A stretch of 64,000 bases of DNA, taken from Microbacterium aerolatum (GTDB lineage: Bacteria; Actinomycetota; Actinomycetes; Actinomycetales; Microbacteriaceae). Positions within the stretch are counted from its first letter, which is position 1, and the number at the start of each line of letters is the position of its first letter. The notes beneath the pieces were generated by a model. The model was not told where the DNA came from, made no database searches, and saw nothing but the letters and a program-made list of their open reading frames with translations. The stretch covers positions 186,001-250,000 of the forward strand of contig NZ_BJUW01000002.1 in NCBI RefSeq assembly GCF_007988825.1, written 5' to 3'. The position numbers and the translations under genes are program-made. Positions 8,735 to 17,319 of this stretch are shown in pieces.

Positions 8735-10221
8735 CCCACCGCGGGTCGTTGAGCGAGCGCAGCGAGACGAAACGGGTTGAGCGAGCGCAGCGAGTCGAAA
8801 CCGGCTCCGACAGCGAGACCGTGCGCGCCGTCGCGGCCGTCGACCTCGGCGCCACCAGTGGCCGCGTCATGATCGGCCGCGTCGGCCCGGACACGCTCGA
8901 CCTCGAGCTCGTCTCGCGGTTCCCCAACGGACCGGTGGAGCGCGAGGACGGCCTGCACTGGGACTTCGACGCGCTGTACGCGCACGTGCTCGAGGGGCTG
9001 GCTGAGGCGGTCCGCCGGGAGCCGGCGATCGAGAGCATCGGCATCGACTCCTGGGCGGTCGACTACGGCCTGCTCGGTGATGGAGAGCTGCTCGCGCAGC
9101 CCTTCCACTACCGTGACGAGCGCACGGCACGCGGCGTCGCCGAGGTGCACGAGATCGCCCCGTTCGAGGAGCTCTACCAGCGCAACGGGCTGCAGTTCCT
9201 GCCGTTCAACACGCTCTACCAGTACCGCGTCGAAGAGCGTATGAAGGATGCCGACACCGCCCTCCTCATCCCGGACCTGATCGCCTACCTGCTCACCGGC
9301 GCAAGCGTCGCCGAGCGCACGAACGCGTCGACGACCGGGCTGCTGAGCGTACGCTCGGGCGAGTGGGATGCCACGCTCGCCGAACGCCTCGGCATCGAGC
9401 CGGCCCTGCTGCCCGCACTCGTCGACCCCGGCACAGTGATCGGGACGCTGCGCCCGGAACTGGCCGAGCGGATCAGCAAGGAGCTCCCCGTGATCGCGGT
9501 CGGCTCGCACGACACGGCATCCGCCGTCGTCGCCGTGCCGCTGTCGTCGCACGACTCCGCATACATCTCATGCGGCACGTGGGGCCTCGTCGGCGTGGAG
9601 CTCGCAGAGCCCGTGCTGACGGATGCTGCGCGCGAGGCGAACTTCACGCACGAGCTGGGCGTCGACGGCCGCTACCGGTTCCTGCACAACGTCACGGGCC
9701 TCTGGCTGCTCAGTGAGACCGTGCGGGCCTGGGAGGCGGAGGACGGGGCGACCATCGATCTGCCCGAGCTGCTGGATGCCGCGGCATCCGTCACGGGCGA
9801 GATCGCACTGTTCGACGCCAACGACTCGTCGCTGAGCGCCCCGGGCGATATGCCGGCGCGCATCGCGGCAGTGCTCGACGCACAGGGCTCGTCTGTGCCA
9901 CAGGACAGACCCGCGTTCGCCCGCACCATCGTGGAGAGCATCGCCGCCGCGTTCGCGGATGCCGTACAGACAGCCGCTGACCTCTCGGGGCGCGAGGTGG
10001 ACAGCATCCACCTGGTCGGCGGCGGGTCCCTGAACCGCCTGCTCTGCCAGGCGACCGCCGACCGCGCCGGGCTCCCGGTGCTCGCCGGCCCCGTCGAGGC
10101 GACCGCCCTCGGCAACGTGCTCGTGCAGGGTCGTGCGCGGGGCGGCGCTCCCGCAACGCTCGAGGAGCTGCGCGCTCTCGTCGCCCGCACGCACGAACCG
10201 ATGCGCTTCGACCCGCGCTGA
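8731..10221 (+). CDS. rhaB: L-rhamnulokinase with repeat-derived N-terminal extension
   Basis: Phosphorylates L-rhamnulose at C1. The FGGY-kinase fold is clear: AVDLGATSGRVM, SIGIDSWAVDYGLL, the catalytic-loop region NASTTGLL, SHDTASAVVAVP, YISCGTWGLVGVE and HLVGGGSLNRLLCQ. The ATG at 8731 overlaps the rhaEW stop (ATGA) and would give 496 residues. However, the first 30 codons are almost entirely a tandem intergenic-type repeat (8743-8802), and family similarity begins only at GTG 8821 (VRAVAAVDLG). Either the repeat is translated as an extension, or initiation occurs at 8821 without a clear ribosome site. Confidence 0.9.
   Translation: MTHRGSLSERSETKRVERAQRVETGSDSETVRAVAAVDLGATSGRVMIGRVGPDTLDLELVSRFPNGPVEREDGLHWDFDALYAHVLEGLAEAVRREPAIESIGIDSWAVDYGLLGDGELLAQPFHYRDERTARGVAEVHEIAPFEELYQRNGLQFLPFNTLYQYRVEERMKDADTALLIPDLIAYLLTGASVAERTNASTTGLLSVRSGEWDATLAERLGIEPALLPALVDPGTVIGTLRPELAERISKELPVIAVGSHDTASAVVAVPLSSHDSAYISCGTWGLVGVELAEPVLTDAAREANFTHELGVDGRYRFLHNVTGLWLLSETVRAWEAEDGATIDLPELLDAAASVTGEIALFDANDSSLSAPGDMPARIAAVLDAQGSSVPQDRPAFARTIVESIAAAFADAVQTAADLSGREVDSIHLVGGGSLNRLLCQATADRAGLPVLAGPVEATALGNVLVQGRARGGAPATLEELRALVARTHEPMRFDPR
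8743..8802 (+). repeat. tandem REP-like repeat inside the rhaB 5' end
   Basis: Two 26-nt units, at 8748-8773 and 8776-8801, differ at one base (GAGACGAAAC versus GAGTCGAAAC). Each begins GTTGAGCGAGCGCAGCGAG. Related GTCGTTGAGCGA sequences recur in non-coding DNA at 29316-29392 and 44755-44846, so this is a mobile or dispersed repeat rather than native kinase sequence. Confidence 0.85.
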
Positions 10222-10261
10222 GCGCGCCCTCCGGGCGTCCGGGCCACACGGTCCACGCAGA

Positions 10262-10312
10262 AAAGCGAGAACCTCGCAGAGAATCCCAGGATCTCTGCGA
10301 GGTTCTCGCTTT
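10262..10312. terminator. bidirectional terminator hairpin, 21-bp perfect stem
   Basis: Arms 10262-10282 and 10292-10312 are exact inverted repeats with a 9-nt loop. They begin AAAGCGAG and end CTCGCTTT, so each strand has a short T run after the stem. It lies between the convergent rhaB and alpha-L-rhamnosidase genes and should stop transcription from both sides. Confidence 0.85.
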
Positions 10313-10340
10313 CTTGCGAAGCGACCGACGAGGCGACCGC

Positions 10341-12929
10341 CTAGGCGACGACCGCCTGGAATCGACCGCCGGACTCGACGAACTGCTCCTCGAGCCCTGC
10401 GATGCGGATCGTTCCCTCGACTCCGGTCGGCACCGTCAGCTCGTAGTGCACGCCATCCGCCTCACGCCGCCACGATCCCTCGATCAGGCCGTACGGCGAG
10501 TCGAAGGCCACGCGTGCGTGCTCGAGGCCGCCGCCGGGCTGCGGCTCCCAGATGATCCTCCGATAACCCGGAGCCGCAGGCGCGAGGCCGCCGATCGTGC
10601 GGTGCATCCAGTCAGCGACGCTGCCGAGAGCGAAGTGGTTGAAGCTGGTCATCTCACCGGGGTTGATCGAGCCGTCCGGCAGCATGGAGTCCCAGCGCTC
10701 CCAGATCGTCGTCCCTCCCATGCGCACCGTGTAGAGCCAGGACGGGCACTCCTCCTCGAGGATCAGGTCGTATGCGGCATCCACGTGTCCCGATGCGGTC
10801 AGCGCGTCGCTGATCACCGGCGTCCCGGCGAACCCGGTCGCGATGCGGTTGCCCGCCTCGCGGACGAGCTCTGCGAGCCGGCGGCCCGCGGACTCCTGCT
10901 CCGCGGAACTGAGCAGTCCGAAGCGGATCGCGAGCGCATAGGCGGTCTGCGCATCCGAGGTGAGCGTCCCGTCGGCACGGACGTACTCCGTGCGGAACGC
11001 ATCCCGCGCCTCATCCGCGATTCGCGCGTAGCGCTCCGCGTCGGCGAGTCGTCCGAGAAGACGTGCGATGTCCGCGAGGCGGCGCGTGGAGAACGCGAAG
11101 TACGCGGATGCGACCAGGTATCTGTCCGTGCGCGCATCAGCCGGATCATGCGGCGGGGCAGCAGGATCGAGCCAGTCGCCCAGCTGGTGGGCGTCCTTCC
11201 ACAGCCGCGACTCCCCCGCCTGACGGATCATCCGCTCGACCCACTTCTGACCGCTCGCGTACTGCTCGTGCAGCACGCCCAGGTCTCCGAAGCGTTCGTA
11301 GAGGGTCCACGGCGTCAGCACCGACACGTCGCCCCACACCGCACCCGTTCTGATCGGATTCCAGGTGGGCCCGCCGGGGATGACGGGAACGAACCACGGG
11401 ATCGTCCCGTCCGGCAGCTGCTCGAGTGCGACATCGGCCAGCCAGTTCTCGAGGAAACCGGCCGAGTCGTACAGGAAGGATGCCGTGGGCGCGAAGACCT
11501 GCACGTCCCCGGTCCAGCCGAGTCGCTCGTCGCGCTGAGGACAGTCGGTCGGGATGCTGAGGAAGTTGCCCCGCATGCCCCACCGCACGTTCTCGTGCAG
11601 ACGATTGAGGTCAGGGTTCGACGTCTCCAGCCATCCGGTGCGGCGCATGTCGCTGTGGATGACGCGTGCGACGACGTCGCCCTCCGCGATCTCTTCGAGA
11701 CCGGTGACGGTCGCGTAGCGGAACCCGTGGAAGGTGAACTTCGGCTCCCAGAAGCGCTCGGGCCCGCCGTCGAGGACGATCGTGTCGTGCGCATCGGCGA
11801 GCCGCAGTGGCCGGATACCGAGCTCGCCGTTCTCGAGCACCTCGGCGTGACGCAACGCGATGACATGGCCCGCAGGGCCCTGTGCGCGCACCCGGAGCCG
11901 GCCGACGAGGTTCTGCCCGAAGTCCAGGAGGTGCGTGGTCTCGTCGACGCGCGTGACGACGACCGGGGCGAGCTCCTCCGTGCAGCGGACGGGCGGCAGG
12001 GCCGGTGCGACCAGTGTCGAGGCGTCGCGATGCCCCACCCGTACCGGCGTCCATCCGTCGGAGGCGGCGCCGGGCTTCGACCATCCGGCCTGCTCGTCGC
12101 GGGAATCGTGCTTCTCGCCGTCGTAGAGACCGGAGACGAGGATCGGGCTCGGCGAGGCAGCCCAGTCGCCGTCGGACGCGATGGTGGTGCGGCTGCCGTC
12201 CTGATGGGTGATCTCGAGCTGGGCGATCAGCGCCTGGTCGGTCCCGTACAGGTCGCGGTAGCCGCCGTTGAAGCCGATCCGTCCGCGATACCAGCCATCG
12301 CCGAGCCATGCTCCGAGAACGTTCTCGCCCTCGACGACCTGCTCGGTCACGTCGAACGTCCAGTAGACGAGGCGCTCGTCGTACTTCGTCCACCCTGGCG
12401 AAAGCTCGTGGTCGCCGACGCGGATGCCGTTGATCTCGGCCTCGTAGAGCCCGTGAGCTGTGACGTACAGCCGGGCATGCGCGATCGGCTGGTCGACGCG
12501 GAAGCCGCGGCGGACCAGCGCGGGGCGACGGTCTGTGTCGGCCGTCTCGTCCCAGGACGCGCCGACGGGGACCGCGATCCAGTCCTCGACGTCGAGGAGA
12601 CCGGCCTCGGCCACCGTCTCCTCGCTCCAGGTGGACCACTGCTGGTCGGCGCCGCGCACCCGCACGCTCACGCGAACCTGCTCACGTGACGAGAGCGGCT
12701 CGAACGGCCAGGCGACGAGCACCTGTTCTCCCGTCGATTCGGAGGCGATGACGGTGCCATCGGCTCTCTCGCACCGGAGCTGCCAGGCCTCCTGCGTCCA
12801 TCCGGGTGTCGCCTCGGTCCTCCAGGAGAGACGGGGGGCCGGCACCCCCATTCCGAGCGTGTCGTCGATGTGCTCGAAGCGGGGGGCGGAGACCTTCACA
12901 ACTGTCCTTTCAGAATCGGGCGTGCTCAT
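10341..12929 (-). CDS. alpha-L-rhamnosidase, GH78
   Basis: Hydrolyses terminal alpha-L-rhamnose from glycosides or oligosaccharides. The 862-residue protein has the GH78 order: N-terminal beta domains (MGVPAPRLSWR, then INGIRVGDHELSPGWTKYDERLVYWTFDVT), and an (alpha/alpha)6 barrel with SIPTDCPQRDERLGWTGD around residues 455-475, which carries the family's acidic catalytic residues. TTIWERWDSM near residue 745 and a C-terminal beta domain follow. No signal peptide is seen, so it probably acts in the cytosol on imported substrate. The ATG at 12929 overlaps the permease stop by 4 nt; the longer open frame upstream shadows that permease. Confidence 0.92.
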   Translation of the reverse strand: MSTPDSERTVVKVSAPRFEHIDDTLGMGVPAPRLSWRTEATPGWTQEAWQLRCERADGTVIASESTGEQVLVAWPFEPLSSREQVRVSVRVRGADQQWSTWSEETVAEAGLLDVEDWIAVPVGASWDETADTDRRPALVRRGFRVDQPIAHARLYVTAHGLYEAEINGIRVGDHELSPGWTKYDERLVYWTFDVTEQVVEGENVLGAWLGDGWYRGRIGFNGGYRDLYGTDQALIAQLEITHQDGSRTTIASDGDWAASPSPILVSGLYDGEKHDSRDEQAGWSKPGAASDGWTPVRVGHRDASTLVAPALPPVRCTEELAPVVVTRVDETTHLLDFGQNLVGRLRVRAQGPAGHVIALRHAEVLENGELGIRPLRLADAHDTIVLDGGPERFWEPKFTFHGFRYATVTGLEEIAEGDVVARVIHSDMRRTGWLETSNPDLNRLHENVRWGMRGNFLSIPTDCPQRDERLGWTGDVQVFAPTASFLYDSAGFLENWLADVALEQLPDGTIPWFVPVIPGGPTWNPIRTGAVWGDVSVLTPWTLYERFGDLGVLHEQYASGQKWVERMIRQAGESRLWKDAHQLGDWLDPAAPPHDPADARTDRYLVASAYFAFSTRRLADIARLLGRLADAERYARIADEARDAFRTEYVRADGTLTSDAQTAYALAIRFGLLSSAEQESAGRRLAELVREAGNRIATGFAGTPVISDALTASGHVDAAYDLILEEECPSWLYTVRMGGTTIWERWDSMLPDGSINPGEMTSFNHFALGSVADWMHRTIGGLAPAAPGYRRIIWEPQPGGGLEHARVAFDSPYGLIEGSWRREADGVHYELTVPTGVEGTIRIAGLEEQFVESGGRFQAVVA

Positions 12930-13786
12930 CCCTTGACCGCTCCGGCCGTCAGGCCCTTCTGGATGCGCTGGTTGAGCACGAGGTAGATGAGCAGCAGCGC
13001 GAAGACGTTGATGCTGATCGCGGCGAAGAGCGGTCCGTACTGCGTCGTCCCGAACTGTCCGTTGAAGTTGAGCAGTCCGACCTGCAGAGTCCGGAGGTTC
13101 CCGGAGTTCGCGAACGTCAGCGCGATGAGAAGGTCGTTCCAGAAGAAGAAGAACTGCACGAGCCCCACGGTGAACAGCCCGTTCTTCATCATCGGCAGCG
13201 CGATGGAGAAGAACTGCCGGTAGATGCTCGCGCCGTCGAGCGTCGCAGCCTCGAAGACCTCCCGCGGGATCGCACGGAAGTACGTCGCCATGAGGAACAC
13301 GGTCAGGGGCATGCCCGTGGCGGTGTAGGTGATCACCAGAGGCCAGAGCGAGCCGGTGAGCCCGAGCTGGAAGTACGCGCTGAACAGCGGGAGCAGGATC
13401 ATCTGCGTCGGCACCATGATGCCGGCGAGGAAGATGATCAGCACCCCTCCGCGCCCCTTCCAGACCAGCACCTCGAGCGCGAAGGCCGCGGCGGTGCCAA
13501 GCAGGAGCATGAGGAAGAGAGCAGGCAGCACCGTGATGGCGCTGTTGAAGAGCGACTGGCCGAGACCCGCGGTGTCCCAGGCGATGACGAAGTTGTCGAA
13601 GTTCCACTGCTGCGGCAGGGCCCAGGTAGGTTCCTCCAGGAACTCGCGCTGGGTCTTGAATGCACCGAGCAGCAGCCAGATCAAGGGGTAGCCGACGACG
13701 ATCAGGAGGACGGCGACGAGAATCCAGATGGGCGCTTTGCGCAGCATCCGCGCCATGCGACGGGATGCCGGAATCGACGTGCTCAT
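12926..13786 (-). CDS. carbohydrate ABC transporter permease (MalG type)
   Basis: A 286-residue inner-membrane permease with six predicted TM segments. The EAA loop EVFEAATLDGASIYRQFFSIALP docks the ATPase. The C-terminus LNQRIQKGLTAGAVKG is characteristic of CUT1 permeases. It pairs with the adjacent MalF-type permease and the lipoprotein receptor. No ATPase gene is present, which is usual for actinobacterial CUT1 systems that share an MsiK-like ATPase elsewhere. The start at 13786 overlaps the upstream permease by 4 nt. The substrate is inferred as a rhamnoside or rhamno-oligosaccharide from linkage to the GH78 enzyme. Confidence 0.9.
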   Translation of the reverse strand: MSTSIPASRRMARMLRKAPIWILVAVLLIVVGYPLIWLLLGAFKTQREFLEEPTWALPQQWNFDNFVIAWDTAGLGQSLFNSAITVLPALFLMLLLGTAAAFALEVLVWKGRGGVLIIFLAGIMVPTQMILLPLFSAYFQLGLTGSLWPLVITYTATGMPLTVFLMATYFRAIPREVFEAATLDGASIYRQFFSIALPMMKNGLFTVGLVQFFFFWNDLLIALTFANSGNLRTLQVGLLNFNGQFGTTQYGPLFAAISINVFALLLIYLVLNQRIQKGLTAGAVKG

Positions 13787-14676
13787 GCGACGCCTCCCTT
13801 CTTGGCGGTGCCTGCATTGGCACGGAAGATGAAGACCGTCACGATCAGGCAGATGATCGTCAGGAGCATGGCGATCGTCGACCCGTATCCGTAGTTGCCA
13901 TAGGTGAAGGCGTTGTCGAACATCGAGATCGTCAGAGGGCTCGTCGAGGTTCCTGGACCACCGTTGGTGAGGGCGAGCACGCTGTCGAAGACCTTCAGCG
14001 TGCCGTTGACGGAGAAGATCAGCGAGGACACCAGGACCGGTGCGGAGAGCGGGAGGACGACATGGCGGACGAGCTTCCATCCGCTCGCGCCGTCGAGACG
14101 AGCCGACTCCAGCACGTCCTCGGGGATGTCGATGAGACCGGCGTAGAGAAGCACGCCGTAGAAGCCCATCGATCGCCAGATGTCCATGATGGCGATCACG
14201 ATGAAGGCGCTGCCGCCGTCGCCGAACCAGTCGACGGGCACGCCGCCCAGCCCGGAGAGGAGCGAGTTGACGACGCCTTCGGTGGGAGCGATGGAGAACA
14301 GCTGCTGGAACAGCAGCGCGACCGCGACCGTGGGCATCACCACGGGGAAGAAGACCAGGGTGCGGACGATGCCCGATGCCCGCTTCAGGGCGAACACGTA
14401 CAGCAGCGACAGCAGGTAGCCGAGCAGCACCTGTCCGATGGTGACGACGAGGGCGTACTTCAGGGTGAACAGCAGTGCAGAGTGCACTTCGGAGTCGCCG
14501 AACATGCGGATGAAGTTGTCGAAGCCGACGAACTCGAAGCCGACGATGGCGTTGCCCTCGAACACCGTGTAGCCCATCGACCACACGACGGGGACGAGCA
14601 TCACCACCGAGTAGATGAGTAATGCGGGGCCGAGAAGTATGGCGATCGCCTTGCGATCACCGAGCACGTTCTGCAT
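13783..14676 (-). CDS. carbohydrate ABC transporter permease (MalF type)
   Basis: A 297-residue CUT1 permease beginning MQNVLGDRKAIAILLGPALLIYSVVMLVPVVWSM-like hydrophobic sequence. It has about six TM helices and an EAA-type loop, DIPEDVLESARLDGASGWKLVRHVVLP. NGGPGTSTSPLTISMFDNAF before the last helix is a common CUT1 signature. It is the first permease after the binding protein gene (57-nt gap) and overlaps the MalG-type gene by 4 nt. Confidence 0.9.
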   Translation of the reverse strand: MQNVLGDRKAIAILLGPALLIYSVVMLVPVVWSMGYTVFEGNAIVGFEFVGFDNFIRMFGDSEVHSALLFTLKYALVVTIGQVLLGYLLSLLYVFALKRASGIVRTLVFFPVVMPTVAVALLFQQLFSIAPTEGVVNSLLSGLGGVPVDWFGDGGSAFIVIAIMDIWRSMGFYGVLLYAGLIDIPEDVLESARLDGASGWKLVRHVVLPLSAPVLVSSLIFSVNGTLKVFDSVLALTNGGPGTSTSPLTISMFDNAFTYGNYGYGSTIAMLLTIICLIVTVFIFRANAGTAKKGGVA

Positions 14677-14733
14677 TGGTTCTCCTGAAGAAAGAGGAGG
14701 CGGCAGACGATGCCGCCTCCTCTCGGGTTCTTG

Positions 14734-16029
14734 TTAGTCGAGGTCCGCCTGGACCATTGACATGAACTCCTCGGCCGACACGCTGCCCGACACCAGCGGG
14801 GCGGCGTTGCGCTGGCTGGTGGTCGTCGCCTCGGCCGAGAAGAGCGCCTCGAACCAGAGGACGGTGGTCTCGGTCTCTGCGACCTGATCCTGGATGAGCT
14901 GCGTGAGCTCCGGCACATCGGCGACCTCGGTGTTCAGCGCGAAGCCGGACACCCGGTTCTCCTGCTCCAGGGCGGTCGAGCCGTAGTTCTCGGTGATGCA
15001 GCTGAGCCACGCTCCGGTGTCGTCGTTCACGGCCTTGGCGTTCATCGTGATCGGCAGCCCGACGTTCGCCGCGAGCTGCGAGCGGTCGCCTGCTCCGCCG
15101 TCGACGCCGGGGAACGGCATGAAGCCGACGTTCTCGGCGCCGATCTGGTTGACCTCGGGGTCGTTCGCCTGGCTCAGGAACCACGAGCCCATGTAGAACA
15201 TCGCGGCCGACCCGTTGAGGAACTGGTTCTCGCTGGTGGCCATGTCGATCGAGCCGACGCCCTTGCCGAAGTAGCCCTTGGCTCCCAGGTCGGCGATGGC
15301 CTGCGCGGCTTCGACGTACTCGGGGTCGGTGAGCGATGTCTCTCCGTCGGCGACCTTCTGCAGCGCGTCGGGGCCGAGGTCGCGGAAGATGTAGCTGGAG
15401 ATGAGGCGGGTGATGGGCCACCCCTGCTCGCCGCTGGCCGAGAACGGCTGGATGCCGGCGGCGGCGAGCTTGTCCGCAGCGGCGACGAGCTCATCGAACG
15501 TCTGCGGCTCCTCAATGCCCTGCTCGTCGAAGATCGCCTTGTTGTACCAGATGCCCTCGACGTTGTACTCGAACGGCAGAGCCCGGAAGCCGCCGTAGAG
15601 GTTCTCGATGGTCGAGATCGCCGCAGGCTCGATGTTGTCGATGACATCGAGGTCGGTGAGGACCTCCTCGAAGTCTGCGACGTTGCCAGAGTCAGCGAGT
15701 GTCTTGGTCAGGGCCGGGGCGTTGCCTGCGCTGAAGAGGACGGGCAGATCGCCCTGACCGGCCTTGAGCTGGAGCTGCTGGTCGAGGTTCGACTGGGGCA
15801 CCGTTTCGACGTCGACGGGAAGGGTCTCCGCCTCCGCTGCGCAGAGGTCGCCCGCGAGAGTCTCGAGAACGGCGGGAACCTCGGTGTTCTCGACGTTGAC
15901 GAACAGGGACAGCGAGTCGGAACCCGCCGAAGAACCGCCGCCACCGCACGCGGTGAGGGCGATGGCCGATGCTCCGGCGATCGCGGTGAATGCACCGCGC
16001 TTCCAGAGCTGTGCTGTGGTGAGCTTCAT
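14734..16029 (-). CDS. sugar-binding lipoprotein of ABC transporter
   Basis: A 431-residue extracytoplasmic solute receptor, CUT1 family 1. The signal peptide MKLTTAQLWKRG followed by a hydrophobic stretch ends at lipobox LTAC with Cys28. The mature protein has NKAIFDEQGIEEPQTFDEL and SGEQGWP, the hinge features of SBP_bac_1 proteins. ATG 16029 has an excellent AAGGAGGA upstream, whereas the open frame beyond it crosses the promoter. It is the first gene of the operon driven from 16084-16113 and presumably binds a rhamnose-containing saccharide (inference). Confidence 0.9.
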   Translation of the reverse strand: MKLTTAQLWKRGAFTAIAGASAIALTACGGGGSSAGSDSLSLFVNVENTEVPAVLETLAGDLCAAEAETLPVDVETVPQSNLDQQLQLKAGQGDLPVLFSAGNAPALTKTLADSGNVADFEEVLTDLDVIDNIEPAAISTIENLYGGFRALPFEYNVEGIWYNKAIFDEQGIEEPQTFDELVAAADKLAAAGIQPFSASGEQGWPITRLISSYIFRDLGPDALQKVADGETSLTDPEYVEAAQAIADLGAKGYFGKGVGSIDMATSENQFLNGSAAMFYMGSWFLSQANDPEVNQIGAENVGFMPFPGVDGGAGDRSQLAANVGLPITMNAKAVNDDTGAWLSCITENYGSTALEQENRVSGFALNTEVADVPELTQLIQDQVAETETTVLWFEALFSAEATTTSQRNAAPLVSGSVSAEEFMSMVQADLD

Positions 16030-16070
16030 TTCTTCCTCCTTGGACGGGCGAGCCGCATTGATCACACACT

Positions 16071-16082
16071 TGAAGCGTTTCA
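16071..16082. promoter_or_regulatory. LacI-family operator TGAAGCGTTTCA
   Basis: An imperfect palindrome just downstream of the -10 box of the predicted ABC operon promoter. It fits TGAANCGNTTCA. Together with the site at 16092-16107 it would let a dimeric or tetrameric LacI protein cover the promoter. Confidence 0.65.
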
Positions 16083-16083
16083 G

Positions 16084-16113
16084 ATAGTACGCTTGAAGCG
16101 CTTCAAGATGCAA
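16084..16113 (-). promoter_or_regulatory. predicted promoter of the ABC/rhamnosidase operon
   Basis: Reading the minus strand: TTGCAT (16113-16108), an 18-nt spacer, then TACTAT (16089-16084). The spacer is filled by a perfect 16-bp LacI-type palindrome, and a second such site follows the -10 box. This arrangement strongly suggests repression of the binding-protein operon. Confidence 0.6.
16092..16107. promoter_or_regulatory. LacI-family operator CTTGAAGCGCTTCAAG
   Basis: A perfect 16-bp palindrome with central GC, positioned between the -35 and -10 boxes of the ABC operon promoter and 39 nt upstream of the divergent lacI-type gene, so it may also give autoregulation. Confidence 0.8.
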
Positions 16114-16145
16114 CTCCCCACCGAGCACGGACGGAAGACGATCAG

Positions 16146-17195
16146 ATGAACAGCTCCCCGCTGTCGGCTGGACGACCTCGACCGGTCATGGCCGATGTCG
16201 CCCGGCACGCCGGCGTCGCGATCGGAACCGTGTCGAACGTGCTCAACAATCCCGGCCTCGTCGCCGACGACACCAGGGAACGGGTGCTGCGGGCGATCGA
16301 GGAGCTCGGATTCGTCCGCAACAACGCCGCTCGCTCCCTCGTCACCGGACGCGCCGACACCGTGGGCTTCGTGATCGTGGACCTCGGCAACTCGTTCTTC
16401 GTCGATCTCGCGCGAGGGGTCGAGGAGGAACTCGACGAGCACGACATCCGCCTTCTGCTGGCCAACAGCGACGTGGACCTGGCGAAACAGGACTCCTACA
16501 TCAGCGTCTTCGAAGAGGCCAAGGTGGCGGGGATCCTCCTCGCCCCTCTTGATGCCCCACTCGACAGCGCACGCGCTGCACGCAGGCGCGGGATGCCCGT
16601 CGTGCACGTCAACTGGCCAGGAGATGAGGACGCGTGCGGCGTCGTGGTCGACGAAGAGCTGGGCGGGTATCTCGCGGCCAAACACCTCCTGGATCAGGGT
16701 CTTCGGCGTCTCGCGTTCGCGGGCGGACCGTTCTCCCTGTCCGCCGTCGCCCAGCGTCACACCGGCGCGCAGCGCGCGGTCGCCGAGGTCGCAGGCGCCC
16801 GGCTCGAGACGATCGAGACTCACAGCATCACCGTTCGCGGCGGCTATGCGCTCGGCGTCGAGATCAGCTCACGGCCCACGGGAGAACGGCCGGAGGGTCT
16901 CGTCTCCGCGGCCGACGCACTCGCGGCCGGCGCGATTCAGACCATGCAGCTCGCCGGCATGCGCGTGCCCGACGACATCGCCGTGGTCGGGTACGACGAC
17001 AACCACTTCGCGCAGGACAGCTCCATCCCGATCACCAGCGTCGGCCAGCCTGGACACGAGATGGGGCGCGTCGCCGCCCGCGTGCTGTACGAGGAGATCT
17101 CCTCCGCCGCGGATCACGTGCACCGGACGGTCACGTTGAAGCCGACCCTGTTCACGCGGGCGAGCTCATCGCCCAGCGAGGTGCGCTCGGTCTGA
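16146..17195 (+). CDS. LacI-family regulator of the rhamnosidase/ABC operon
   Basis: 349 residues: HTH PVMADVARHAGVAIGTVSNVLNN at about 13-35, hinge AARSLVTGRAD, then the effector domain (VGFVIVDLGNSFFVDLARG, DDIAVVGYDDNHFAQ). GGAAG precedes ATG 16146. It is divergent from the binding-protein operon with operators in between. Its recognition helix region (GTVSNVLNNPGLV) closely resembles that of the regulator at 2575-3624 (GTVSNVLNQPDKV), matching the shared operator pattern; cross-regulation is possible. Confidence 0.9.
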   Translation: MNSSPLSAGRPRPVMADVARHAGVAIGTVSNVLNNPGLVADDTRERVLRAIEELGFVRNNAARSLVTGRADTVGFVIVDLGNSFFVDLARGVEEELDEHDIRLLLANSDVDLAKQDSYISVFEEAKVAGILLAPLDAPLDSARAARRRGMPVVHVNWPGDEDACGVVVDEELGGYLAAKHLLDQGLRRLAFAGGPFSLSAVAQRHTGAQRAVAEVAGARLETIETHSITVRGGYALGVEISSRPTGERPEGLVSAADALAAGAIQTMQLAGMRVPDDIAVVGYDDNHFAQDSSIPITSVGQPGHEMGRVAARVLYEEISSAADHVHRTVTLKPTLFTRASSSPSEVRSV

Positions 17196-17253
17196 ACAAC
17201 GGCGTCTGGCGTGACCACGCGGGACGCGATTCATCAACAGATCGAGAGCGCTG

Positions 17254-17275
17254 CCCCCGCTGACGCACGCGGGGG
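17254..17275. other. CCCCCGC/GCGGGGG inverted repeat before the PTS gene
   Basis: A 7-bp stem with an 8-nt loop, 44 nt upstream of the PTS start and 59 nt after the LacI gene. There is no T run, so a terminator role is doubtful; a leader structure or protein site is equally possible. Confidence 0.3.
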
Positions 17276-17319
17276 AGTATCGTGACCCGACGAATCCGCT
17301 CTCGACGAGGAGATGTCAG

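Noticed and set aside
10314..12689. 791-codon open frame on the plus strand opposite the GH78 gene
   Set aside because: Antisense of a well-supported rhamnosidase; no recognisable domain.
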